A DNA stretch of 64,000 nucleotides from positions 1 to 64,000 of the forward strand of contig NZ_LGJH01000157.1 in the NCBI RefSeq assembly GCF_001298105.1, read 5' to 3'. Under the pieces are notes generated by a model. It was not told the origin of the DNA. It ran no database searches and saw only the letters and a list, made by a program, of their open reading frames with translations. Position 1 is the first letter of the stretch, and each line of letters begins with the position of its first letter. Position numbers and translations under genes: made by a program. Shown here piece by piece: positions 34,100 through 41,797 of this stretch. The stretch comes from Novosphingobium sp. ST904. GTDB taxonomy: Bacteria > Pseudomonadota > Alphaproteobacteria > Sphingomonadales > Sphingomonadaceae.

Positions 34100-34614
34100 G
34101 CACCTTCACTATTCTTTCTGTCTGCCCCGAGACGGGCACAGCCGAATACCTGGAAGAACTCCGGAACAGTTGGCACGGAGCTATCATCGCCTGGGAACTG
34201 GTGTGGAACCGCTACGGCACAAAGCTCCACGAGTATGACGGCGCGCTCTCGAACGGCGCCGAAGACGGCCGCCTCTGGGAACTTCAGCGTGATCAGCGCA
34301 TGTCTCGCGCCGAGCGGGTAGTGTTCTGCCTGACTTTCACGCGCTTTTACGTGAAGCAGCAGGATTTTCCGCGTTTGGCCGACGACATCGGAGATGCGTT
34401 CGGAGGAAACCCGCCGGGCCACTGGCCCCACCTGGTTAAGCTTTTGCACTCTCAACCCGACGTACCGGCGCTGGGTTTCTGGTGGACCAGCGTCGCAGAG
34501 AATCCCTTTGCCGGTGACTGGAACGAGGAGCGGGAGGAATACGACCCGATCGATCCGAACATGATGGTCAACGTGTACGAACACATCACGAACCTCGAAA
34601 GTGAGTTCGTATGA
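34096..34614 (+). CDS. Hypothetical protein after PRTRC ThiF
   Basis: 172 residues from ATG 34096, overlapping the ThiF stop (ATGA), and overlapping the next gene by 4 nt. Trp- and Glu-rich, mostly helical: EYLEELRNSWHGAIIAWELV, LWELQRDQRMSRAERVVFCL and DPNMMVNVYEHITNLESEFV. No family is recognised. It does not correspond to the usual PRTRC D (actin-like) protein. Its strict coupling suggests function with either the cassette or the DNA methyltransferase that follows. Confidence 0.55.
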   Translation: MSTFTILSVCPETGTAEYLEELRNSWHGAIIAWELVWNRYGTKLHEYDGALSNGAEDGRLWELQRDQRMSRAERVVFCLTFTRFYVKQQDFPRLADDIGDAFGGNPPGHWPHLVKLLHSQPDVPALGFWWTSVAENPFAGDWNEEREEYDPIDPNMMVNVYEHITNLESEFV

Positions 34615-35294
34615 GCCGCATCGAACAGATCGGCGCGGCTACGCTCTACCTCGGTGACGCCTACGAGATCCGACCCACACTCGGGTTCTTCGACGAGGAC
34701 GTGATGGATCCGCAGTACAAGTTCGATAACTCGGGCGGCGGCGCGTTCCGTAAGGCACGCGGCGCCAGCGACCAGATCGTGACGGAAGGGCTCGACCAGG
34801 GCTTTGACCACTCGATCATCAACCCGCTGCAATGCGGCGGTGTCGTCGTGTTCTGCCACAACGATCAACTGCACGAGCTGCTGCCCTTCATCGCAGGGCT
34901 GTTCCCGCGTTACGTCGTAAACTTCTGGGCGAAGCCGAACCCAGCGCCGCACCGGAACAAACACTACCTCGCCGACACCGAGCCCTACATCCATGCCTGG
35001 AAAGAGGGCTGCCATCCAGTGGGCAGCCACCACGACATGCACCGCTGGATCGAGGCGGCCTCGATGCCGTCCAAGGTCCATGGCCACCCGACAGTCAAGC
35101 CGGACGCAGTGATGAGCAAGATCATCCGGAACCTCTCCGGTACCAGCATCTGCGACCCCTTCATGGGAACCGGAAGCACTGGCGTAGCGGCGATCGGGGC
35201 GGGCAAGCGGTTCGTCGGCATTGAGCGAAACCCCGCTCATTTCGACACTGCGTGCCGCCGCATCGAGGGAGCCGTCACGAGGGCCGCGACATGA
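34611..35294 (+). CDS. DNA methyltransferase (DNA methylase N4/N6 family)
   Basis: 227 residues. C-terminal SAM-binding motif ICDPFMGTGSTGVAAIGAGK, preceded by TVKPDAVMSKIIRNL, gives the beta-class order with the catalytic motif first. The N-terminal catalytic motif reads MDPQYKFDNSGGGAF, where DPPY is usual; the second Pro is replaced by Gln. Phage orphan methylases of this type mark the phage DNA, often against host restriction. There is no restriction gene beside it. Coupled to the gene before and after (4-nt overlaps). Confidence 0.8.
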   Translation: MSRIEQIGAATLYLGDAYEIRPTLGFFDEDVMDPQYKFDNSGGGAFRKARGASDQIVTEGLDQGFDHSIINPLQCGGVVVFCHNDQLHELLPFIAGLFPRYVVNFWAKPNPAPHRNKHYLADTEPYIHAWKEGCHPVGSHHDMHRWIEAASMPSKVHGHPTVKPDAVMSKIIRNLSGTSICDPFMGTGSTGVAAIGAGKRFVGIERNPAHFDTACRRIEGAVTRAAT

Positions 35295-35479
35295 ACCTGC
35301 TCGCCCCCGCCACGGACTGGACCAACCAGACCAACGAAGAGCGTGCGGAGGCATGTGCCGCGTTCCTCTTCACCTTCCGGCTTCTCGGCCCGGCCGACCA
35401 CTACCGCACCCAAAACCAAATACGCGCCCGCGCCAACGCCCAGCGTGAAGAGCGAGCGAAAGGGAGCTCCCATGTCTGA
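35291..35479 (+). CDS. Small hypothetical protein
   Basis: 62 residues from ATG 35291, overlapping the methylase stop. Helical and charged (NEERAEACAAFLFTFRLLGP, QIRARANAQREERAKGSS). It overlaps the next gene (35472) by 8 nt. Unknown family. Confidence 0.45.
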   Translation: MNLLAPATDWTNQTNEERAEACAAFLFTFRLLGPADHYRTQNQIRARANAQREERAKGSSHV

Positions 35480-36350
35480 TCTGCACGAAATGGCAAAAGC
35501 AGCAGCTGATGCAACGGTACCCGAGGACAGCGAAGGCTACAGCCGCGAGAAATGGTTCATTGCTCGTGACGCGGCGCTTTTCGCTCGCCAAGCCTTGATG
35601 CCCACCCCTGCCGCCGGTGATGTGGAGGCGGTGGCGAGGAAGATGGCTGCTGGCGAAGGGCTCATTTATGACGAGGTCTGCGGCTACGACACTGACGCCG
35701 AGGAATGCAACAGCAACACCTGTATAGCGGCCCACTTCGAGGATCACGACTCCGACGTTGCCCGGGCCATGTACGATCGCCTCGCCCGCGCCGCCATCGC
35801 CGCAATGCAATCCCGGAGCGCCGAACCTTTAAGCGGTGCTCAACAGTTGCCCATCATGCGCACCGCGTTCCGCACGACGCTTAGCGGCTCTGGCAAATAC
35901 TCGATGCAGTTCGAGTTTCGCGACCTCGCCACCCTCCATTCCGCTGATTACGAATGGCTCAATTTCAGGAAGGAAATTGAATGCTCGATTGGTGCCGCTG
36001 CTGCTGGCGTTACTTCCACCGCTGCGATTTCGACTGACCCCGCCGAACCTGCGGGCGAGGAGCCGGTGGCGTACCACTATAAGGTCCGCGAGTACGGCAA
36101 GGTCGTATCGTATTCATTCGAGTATGCGGAAAACCGGCGGTCTGAGCTTCGTGCCAACGAAACCGAAACCCCGCTCTACGCTCACCCCGCCACCCCGACC
36201 AATCCCGAAAGGTTGGTGGTTGAGAACACGGATGGGGAGTTCGTGGCCAGCTTCGCAACGAAACTACTGGCAGACTTCTTCGTCGAAGATGGCGGAGGGT
36301 GCTACCGCCACCGCGCCGCGCCCGTGAACGATCGGGGAGAAGGCGGATGA
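35472..36350 (+). CDS. Hypothetical phage protein
   Basis: 292 residues from ATG 35472. The N-terminal part resembles phage proteins with an EMAKAAADATVPEDSEGYSR and FIARDAALFARQAL pattern followed by a DARAVARKM-like helix, often strung together in phage early regions without known function. The middle has a Cys/Asp-rich patch (YDTDAEECNSNTCIAAHFED). A C-terminal region with VAYHYKVREYGKVVSYSFEY repeats a short beta motif seen in many phage proteins. Base use is slightly less GC-rich than neighbours. Function not assigned. Confidence 0.5.
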   Translation: MSDLHEMAKAAADATVPEDSEGYSREKWFIARDAALFARQALMPTPAAGDVEAVARKMAAGEGLIYDEVCGYDTDAEECNSNTCIAAHFEDHDSDVARAMYDRLARAAIAAMQSRSAEPLSGAQQLPIMRTAFRTTLSGSGKYSMQFEFRDLATLHSADYEWLNFRKEIECSIGAAAAGVTSTAAISTDPAEPAGEEPVAYHYKVREYGKVVSYSFEYAENRRSELRANETETPLYAHPATPTNPERLVVENTDGEFVASFATKLLADFFVEDGGGCYRHRAAPVNDRGEGG

Positions 36351-36547
36351 CCACCAAGCGCCGCCTGGTGCCGGAAAGCGAGGTCCGGCGCGTGCTGGAC
36401 CTGTTCCGGGACTACGGCCTGCCGATCGGCTCCGTTGACATCCGGGGCGACGGCGTGACTATCCACCCCCCTGCGGCAACGTCAGGGAATGCATATGACG
36501 CCTGGAAGGCGAAGGACCAGAATCGTGAGCGGACTGCACGTCGTTAG
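36347..36547 (+). CDS. Small protein upstream of integrase
   Basis: 66 residues from ATG 36347, overlapping the previous gene by 4 nt and the integrase start by ~23 nt. The sequence RRLVPESEVRRVLDLFRDYG, then DIRGDGVTIHPPAAT is common upstream of integrases in alphaproteobacterial prophages. An excisionase-like role would suit the position, but no HTH is evident. Confidence 0.5.
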   Translation: MTTKRRLVPESEVRRVLDLFRDYGLPIGSVDIRGDGVTIHPPAATSGNAYDAWKAKDQNRERTARR

Positions 36548-37538
36548 CAAGACCCGGAAGGCGGGCCAGCGCTGGTACGTCTACGCCTGGCGAGGCGGCC
36601 CCTGCATCTACCAGCAGGACGGCGCGCGGCCGGTCATCACGCCGGAGATCCTCGGCGCTCAGCAGCGCGCCTTGCAGGACAGCTTCGGTGCACAATCCGA
36701 GGACGATATCGACGCGATCATTGCTGGCTATGAGGCCAGCCCCGACTTCACTACGAAGAAGGACAGCACCAAGCGGGACTACCGCCGCTGGCTGACGCGG
36801 ATTTCGGAGCGATTCGGTAACACCCCCCTCTCCGCTTTCGAGGATCGGCGCATGCGCGGCGATATCATCGAATGGCGCGATCTATGGCAGCACCAGCCCC
36901 GGACCGCCGACAAGGCATCCGTCATGATGGCGACACTGCTGGGCTGGGCCGTCGAAAACGGCAAGATCGAGATCAACGTTGCTGCCGGCATCAAGCAGCT
37001 GCACCGCGTGAATAAAGCGGATCAGGTCTGGGAGGATCGGCACTGGCAGGCCGTGCGAGCGGTGAAGGACTTCCCGGCACACATCATGGATGCGCTGGAG
37101 TTGGGCCAGCTGACTGGCTTGCGACTCGGAGACTTGGTCCGCCTTGATTGGAAGTGCGTAGGCGACAAGGCCATCATCGTCGAAAAGACCGGCAAACGCG
37201 GCGGCCGCGCCGTTATTCCGATCTATGACGACCTGCGGAAATGGATCGATGCCCGCACGGACGAAAGGACCGGCACTGTCCTGAAGAACAGTCGTAAGAC
37301 CGCCTGGACGGATAGCGGGCTGGAAACCGTGTGGCAGCGCCGCAAGCCGGAAGGCTTTGACCGCGTGATCCACGACCTGCGCGGAACGTTCGTGACCAAG
37401 CTCGCTATCAAGGGACTGACTGACGAGGAGATCGCGAAGATCATCGGTTGGACCGCCAAGCGGATCGCCGAAATTCGCGCCCGCTACGTCGATGAAGCTC
37501 GGGTGATCATCAGCCTTGCCGAGCGCCTGTCCGCCTGA
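36525..37538 (+). CDS. Phage tyrosine integrase
   Basis: 337 residues from GTG 36525, chosen for GAAGGA eight bases upstream; an ATG at 36495 would add 10 residues. The catalytic domain has the tyrosine recombinase set: Arg in LTGLRLGDLVRL, Lys in VEKTGKRGGRAVIPI, His and Arg in IHDLRGTFVTKL, Trp (in place of His, as in Cre) in IIGWTAKRIAEI, and Tyr in RARYVDEARV. An N-terminal SAM-like domain (SPDFTTKKDSTKRDYRRWLT) binds arm sites. It lies 91 bp from the tRNA-Met gene that it probably targets. Confidence 0.92.
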   Translation: MSGLHVVSKTRKAGQRWYVYAWRGGPCIYQQDGARPVITPEILGAQQRALQDSFGAQSEDDIDAIIAGYEASPDFTTKKDSTKRDYRRWLTRISERFGNTPLSAFEDRRMRGDIIEWRDLWQHQPRTADKASVMMATLLGWAVENGKIEINVAAGIKQLHRVNKADQVWEDRHWQAVRAVKDFPAHIMDALELGQLTGLRLGDLVRLDWKCVGDKAIIVEKTGKRGGRAVIPIYDDLRKWIDARTDERTGTVLKNSRKTAWTDSGLETVWQRRKPEGFDRVIHDLRGTFVTKLAIKGLTDEEIAKIIGWTAKRIAEIRARYVDEARVIISLAERLSA

Positions 37539-37578
37539 AAAGTTTACAGCACTTTGTAAACCGGCTCTTTTGGACAGC

Positions 37579-37598
37579 AAAAAGGCCCCGAAGGGCCT
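37579..37598 (-). terminator. Rho-independent terminator downstream of tRNA-Met
   Basis: On the minus strand: AGGCCC-TTCG-GGGCCT followed by TTTTT. A 6-bp stem with a UUCG tetraloop, 31 bp after the tRNA 3' end. If integration occurred within the tRNA, this terminator is phage-derived and restores transcription termination after the tRNA. Confidence 0.8.
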
Positions 37599-37628
37599 AG
37601 CGTAAACCACTGATTATATGGTGGTTTT

Positions 37629-37705
37629 TGGTAGCGGAGGAGGGACTCGAACCCCCGACACGCGGATTATGATTCCGCTGCTCTAACCAGCTGAGCTACT
37701 CCGCC
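37629..37705 (-). tRNA. tRNA-Met (CAT)
   Basis: A 77-nt cloverleaf with CCA encoded. Acceptor GGCGGAG / CTCCGCT (first pair G-U), D-arm GCTC ... GAGC, anticodon stem GCGGA / TCCGC with loop ATCATAA (anticodon CAT), T-loop TTCGAGT. An elongator tRNA-Met, although tRNA-Ile2 (modified CAT) cannot be excluded from sequence alone. Its 3' end faces the prophage, so it is the probable attB; the phage must restore its 3' part. Confidence 0.92.
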
Positions 37706-37815
37706 AAACCAAGGCCGCCGCGTCGGGCAGCTCGATCCGGTGCCCCACATCACTGCCGGGCAGGTCGCGTCCTCTAGGGGCAAGGTCGGCATCGGTCAAC
37801 ACCCAAAAATGCGTT

Positions 37816-38358
37816 TCAGCCACGAAAAGGTAAAACGCGGATCGGGCGCCACAATCCGTCCTCCCAGGCATAAAGGCCAAAGCCCCGGAAGCGGAAGCTG
37901 ATCGGGTGCAGTTGAGCCCCCAGCTGTGCCTGAAGCGCGCGGGCGGCGGCCGGGGCGACCTTGTTCTGGATCGTCACGTGAAGGCGCAGTGGCCGGCTGT
38001 CCTGATCGGTCAGCAATCCATGCATGCGCTCCGCGATCACGGCATGGAGCCGCGCCATGTCCTGCGATTCGACGGAGAGAGCGGTGCCATTGTCCAGCTT
38101 CATCAGCCCGTCGATTCGCGCCCTCGGCGGCGCGCAGCGGGCAAGGTCGGCGAGGACGTCCACCAGTTCGCCCTCCACCGAGGGCGGCAGGGCATGGAAC
38201 AGGGTGACATGGGCGCGCAACAGGTTGCGCTCGGGCGGGTAGTGGGCCTTGCGCAGGCCGTCGGCCCAGCCGAGCACGTCGGCGGGCAATTCGGCCGTCA
38301 CCAGCAGCGGAGCGCCGCGCTTGCGATCCGCCGCCAGAACTTCACCTTCACGGTTCAT
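37816..38358 (-). CDS. 2'-5' RNA ligase / 2H phosphoesterase family protein
   Basis: 180 residues with the two HxT/S motifs of the 2H phosphoesterase superfamily: LLRAHVTLFHALPP and RPLRLHVTIQNKVA, spaced ~80 residues apart. Family members ligate or hydrolyse 2'-5' RNA ends; the cellular target here is unknown. First chromosomal gene beyond the tRNA/prophage junction, minus strand, with the divergent small membrane protein gene at 38466. Confidence 0.85.
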   Translation of the reverse strand: MNREGEVLAADRKRGAPLLVTAELPADVLGWADGLRKAHYPPERNLLRAHVTLFHALPPSVEGELVDVLADLARCAPPRARIDGLMKLDNGTALSVESQDMARLHAVIAERMHGLLTDQDSRPLRLHVTIQNKVAPAAARALQAQLGAQLHPISFRFRGFGLYAWEDGLWRPIRVLPFRG

Positions 38359-38465
38359 TCGCCTTGCTCCCTGAGGCCGTCTGCCTTGCCCCTACGGTCA
38401 ATTGCCAGAACAGGGACGCTGCGGCAAAGTGCCCGTTCGGCCGTCATGCGCGAAAGGGAGCGGGC

Positions 38466-38876
38466 ATGCGCAAGTTCTGGATCATCGCCATCCTTATCCT
38501 GCTGTGGAACCTTGCCGGGGACGTGGCCTATCTTGTTCAGGCCAGCGCCGACCCGGGCGAAATCGCCCGCCAGGACCCGGTTCAGGCGCAGGCCTTCCGT
38601 GAAATGCCCGGCTGGGCATGGACCGCCTATGCCGTGGCAGTGGCCAGCGGCACCATCGGCTCGGTCATGCTGCTGTCCCGGCGCGGCTGGGCATGGATGC
38701 TCTTCGCGCTTTCCTTCGTTGCCGTGGTGATCCAGTTCGGCTGGAGCTTCCTCGGTTTCGACATGCTGGGTGCCAAGGGGCCGACTTCGGCGATCTTCCC
38801 GCTGCTTATCGCGGGAATCGCACTGGCCTCCACGATCTATGCGCGGCGCAAGCGGGCGGACGGGACGCTGCGATAG
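38466..38876 (+). CDS. Four-helix membrane protein of unknown function
   Basis: 136 residues; four hydrophobic segments (FWIIAILILLWNLAGDVAYL, AWTAYAVAVASGTIGSVMLL, AWMLFALSFVAVVIQFGWSF, SAIFPLLIAGIALASTIYAR). Similar short proteins are widespread in sphingomonads and have been loosely called sugar-transporter-like. Convergent with mltG. No motif supports a specific role. Confidence 0.7.
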   Translation: MRKFWIIAILILLWNLAGDVAYLVQASADPGEIARQDPVQAQAFREMPGWAWTAYAVAVASGTIGSVMLLSRRGWAWMLFALSFVAVVIQFGWSFLGFDMLGAKGPTSAIFPLLIAGIALASTIYARRKRADGTLR

Positions 38877-38895
38877 CGGGCGCCCTTCCCTCCGT

Positions 38896-39870
38896 TCAGA
38901 TTTCGCCGCGCTCGCGCCGGATCGCGAACCACTTCTTCACGTTGGCATTGTGCTGGGCCAGCGTGTCGGCAAAAGCATGGCCGCCGGTGCCGTCGGCCAC
39001 CATATAGAGCGCATCGGTCTTTGCCGGATTGAGCACGGCGGCGATCGATTCGCGGCCCGGATTGGTGATCGGATGCTTGGGCAGGCCAACCATCGTGTAA
39101 GTGTTGTAGTCGTTGACCGCCTGGATCTCCGACTGGAGGATGCGGCGTCCCAGCGCCTTGCCCTTGGTGATCGGGTAGATGATCGTGGGGTCTGCCTGCA
39201 GCATCATCCCCTGCTTGAGCCGGTTCGAGTATAGCCCGGCCACCATGCGCCGTTCAGAGGGCTTGCCGGTTTCCTTCTCGACGATGGAAGCCAGGATCAG
39301 CGCCTGCTCCGGCGTCTTCACCACGAGACCCGGGGCGCGCTTTTCCCAAAGCTCCTTGAGTGTGCGGGTCATGGCCGCCTGCATGCGGCGCAGCACCGCC
39401 TCGCGCGGCTCGCCAGTCTCGAAAGCGTAGCTGTCAGGCAGGACCGACCCTTCGTCGGGCGAAGCCACCTCGCCGCTGAGCTGGTCCTGCGCCTTCAGGC
39501 GTTCGTAGACCATGATCGAGGGCATGCCTTCCGGCACGGTGACGAAGCGGCGGATCACCTCGTCGCTGGAGAGGATCGCCAGCACGCGCGAAGGGCTGGC
39601 ATGGGCGGGAATGGCGAATTCGCCCGCCTTGATACCGCCGCCGCCGCCGAACACGCGGGCGCGCAGTTCGAAGCCGCTGGCCGAGCGGATCACGCCCTTG
39701 TCCTCCAGCCGCTGGGCCACAGCCGCAAGGCTCGCCCCGCCGGGAACGATGAAGTGCTGGTCCTTCGCCAGCGGGCCGGAACCGTACCAGCCGCCCACGA
39801 AGGACCATAAGGAGATCACGGCCGCAAGGCCGATGGCCGCGACGAGAATCCAGTTGCGCCGCGACATCAT
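38896..39870 (-). CDS. mltG: Endolytic murein transglycosylase
   Basis: 324 residues: an N-terminal membrane anchor (WILVAAIGLAAVISLWSFVG), a LysM-like region (HFIVPGGASLAAVAQRLEDK), and the YceG/MltG catalytic core with ILASIVEKETGKPSERRMVA (catalytic Glu), GLYSNRLKQGMMLQADPTII and YNTYTMVGLPKHPITNPG. It cleaves nascent glycan strands in the periplasm and so terminates peptidoglycan chain growth. It lies 21 bp after fabF in a probable acpP-fabF-mltG operon, an order common in alphaproteobacteria. Confidence 0.93.
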   Translation of the reverse strand: MMSRRNWILVAAIGLAAVISLWSFVGGWYGSGPLAKDQHFIVPGGASLAAVAQRLEDKGVIRSASGFELRARVFGGGGGIKAGEFAIPAHASPSRVLAILSSDEVIRRFVTVPEGMPSIMVYERLKAQDQLSGEVASPDEGSVLPDSYAFETGEPREAVLRRMQAAMTRTLKELWEKRAPGLVVKTPEQALILASIVEKETGKPSERRMVAGLYSNRLKQGMMLQADPTIIYPITKGKALGRRILQSEIQAVNDYNTYTMVGLPKHPITNPGRESIAAVLNPAKTDALYMVADGTGGHAFADTLAQHNANVKKWFAIRRERGEI

Positions 39871-39891
39871 CGCCTCTTACGCCTTTCGCGA

Positions 39892-41151
39892 TCAGTCGAT
39901 CTTGCGCATCACCAGGCTGGCGTTGGTGCCGCCGAAACCGAACGAGTTGTTCAGCACCGCGCGCACTTCACGCTTCTTGGCGACGTGCGGCACCAGGTCC
40001 ACGCCCTCGCAGCCCTCGTCCGGGTTGTCGAGGTTGAGGGTGGGGGGCACGATCTGGTCGCGCATCGCCAGGATGCAGAAGATCGATTCGACCGCGCCGG
40101 CGCCGCCCAGGAGGTGGCCGATGGCCGACTTGGTCGAGCTCATCGAAACGCTGCCGATGGCATCGCCGAACAGACGGCGCACGGCGCCCAGTTCGATGGT
40201 GTCGGCCATGGTCGAGGTGCCGTGGGCGTTGATGTAGTCGATATCCGCCGGGGTCATCCCCGCCTTCTTCAGCGCCATCTGCATCGAGCGATAGGCACCG
40301 TCGCCGGTGGGTTCCGGGGCGGTGACGTGGAAGGCATCGCCCGAAAGACCGTAACCGATCACTTCGCAGTAGATCTTCGCGCCGCGGGCCTTGGCGTGTT
40401 CGTACTCTTCGAGCACGAGAACGCCGGCGCCCTCGCCCATGACGAAACCGTCACGATCCTTGTCGTAAGGGCGGCTCGCCTGTTCGGGGCGGTCGTTGTA
40501 GCTGCTGTTGAGCGCACGGGCCTGCGCGAAACCGGCGATGCCGATCGGGCAGATGGTCGATTCGGCGCCGCCGGCCAGCATGATGTCGGCATCGCCGTCC
40601 TTGATCATGCGCGCGGCATCGCCGATCGAGTGCGCGCCGGTCGAACAGGCAGTGACGACGGCGTGGTTCGGGCCCTTGAGGCCGTACTTGATCGAGACCT
40701 GCCCCGAGATCAGGTTGATCAGGCGGCCATGCACGAAGTGCGGAGAGACGCGGCCCGGGCCCTTTTCGGCCAGAACCAGCGATTCGCTTTCAATACCCGG
40801 CAGACCGCCGATGCCCGAACCGATCGAGCAACCGGTCATGAGCTTGTCTTCTTCGCTCATGTCGGTGAGGCCGGCATCTTCAAGTGCCTGCCCTGCGGCA
40901 TCGATGCCGTAGACGATGAAGGGATCGACCTGGCGCTGGATCTTGTGGTCGACACGCTTGCCGGCATCGAAGCCGTATTCGTGATCGGCCGGCTTCACCT
41001 CGCAGGCGATCTGGCACTTCTGGTCCGAGGCATCGAACTTGGTGATCGGGCCCGCCCCGCTCTTGCTCGCAAGGATGTTGGCCCAGGTGGTCTCCACGTC
41101 AGCACCCAGCGGGGTGACAAGACCAAGTCCGGTGACGACAACACGACGCAT
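39892..41151 (-). CDS. fabF: Beta-ketoacyl-ACP synthase II
   Basis: 419 residues. The thiolase-fold active site is complete: Cys in VVTACSTGAHSIGDAARMI, His in YINAHGTSTMADTIELG, and Lys/His in STKSAIGHLLGGAGAVESI; C-terminal NNSFGFGGTNASLV. It condenses malonyl-ACP with acyl-ACP in fatty-acid elongation and uses the acyl carrier protein encoded upstream. Length is normal. Confidence 0.96.
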   Translation of the reverse strand: MRRVVVTGLGLVTPLGADVETTWANILASKSGAGPITKFDASDQKCQIACEVKPADHEYGFDAGKRVDHKIQRQVDPFIVYGIDAAGQALEDAGLTDMSEEDKLMTGCSIGSGIGGLPGIESESLVLAEKGPGRVSPHFVHGRLINLISGQVSIKYGLKGPNHAVVTACSTGAHSIGDAARMIKDGDADIMLAGGAESTICPIGIAGFAQARALNSSYNDRPEQASRPYDKDRDGFVMGEGAGVLVLEEYEHAKARGAKIYCEVIGYGLSGDAFHVTAPEPTGDGAYRSMQMALKKAGMTPADIDYINAHGTSTMADTIELGAVRRLFGDAIGSVSMSSTKSAIGHLLGGAGAVESIFCILAMRDQIVPPTLNLDNPDEGCEGVDLVPHVAKKREVRAVLNNSFGFGGTNASLVMRKID

Positions 41152-41337
41152 TCATGCTCTCCGAAAAAGCAATTTGGCCGAAAACGCGGCTGGCACGAAC
41201 CAGCCTGCAGAAACGGCAACAGGCCCGCCCCCTTAGAGGTCGAGCCTGTCGAGTTCAATCCGGTTATGAACCGGGATCACAGCCGCCCGCGCGCCGGCGC
41301 ATGGCCGGACCGCGCGAGAGTAGCCGAAAAGCCGGGC

Positions 41338-41574
41338 TCAGCCCTTGTTCTCTTCGATGTACTTGATGGCATCCGAGACGGTGCTGATCTTCTCGGCAGC
41401 ATCGTCGGGGATTTCGACGCCGAATTCTTCTTCGAACGCCATGACCAGCTCGACGATGTCGAGCGAATCTGCGCCCAGATCGTCGATGAAGCTTGCTTCT
41501 TCCGTCACCTTGTCGGCTTCGACGCCCAGGTGTTCGACGACGATCTTCTTAACCCGATCGGCGGTATCGCTCAT
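41338..41574 (-). CDS. acpP: Acyl carrier protein
   Basis: 78 residues, highly acidic, with the phosphopantetheine site DDLGADSLDIVELVMAFEEE (Ser). It carries acyl intermediates in fatty-acid synthesis. AGGGG lies 7-8 bases before the ATG. It is upstream of fabF with a 186-bp gap, as in most proteobacteria. Confidence 0.97.
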   Translation of the reverse strand: MSDTADRVKKIVVEHLGVEADKVTEEASFIDDLGADSLDIVELVMAFEEEFGVEIPDDAAEKISTVSDAIKYIEENKG

Positions 41575-41797
41575 TGAATAAACCCCTTCAAAAATTCGCG
41601 AGGTGTGAAATCTCGCCTGCCGCCCTAATGACTGGGGCGCGCGCTGGCAAGCCTCGCTCGCAAGATAGGATCACGACGCGAAAGCGCCATGGCCCGATTT
41701 ATCCACGCCCCGATCCTGTTTCCAGAATGTTTCCGGGATCGTGAAGGTTGGGCAGCGAAGCGAAGGCCCGCTGCCCGGCGGAAATCTGGAAACGAAT

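Larger units (their letters stand above)
1..37629. mobile_element. Tailed-phage prophage (right part; left end outside window)
   Basis: Contiguous phage genes fill this stretch: holin, tail, capsid, ClpP-type protease, portal and terminase genes on the minus strand, a replication module, a Cro/S24 repressor switch, and a plus-strand arm ending in a tyrosine integrase at 37538. The integrase lies 91 bp from the 3' end of a tRNA-Met gene, the usual arrangement for integration into a tRNA 3' end. Gene order and protein types fit a siphovirus with an HK97-fold capsid. The left attachment site and the rest of the lysis genes are beyond position 1. The right boundary is placed at the tRNA 3' end by inference, because the second copy of the att core is not visible. 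Confidence 0.9.

Noticed and set aside
37683..37880. 65-codon minus-strand ORF between the 2H-ligase gene and the tRNA
   Set aside because: It starts inside the ligase gene and ends inside the tRNA; no start signal, so not treated as a gene. It could be a remnant but nothing supports that.
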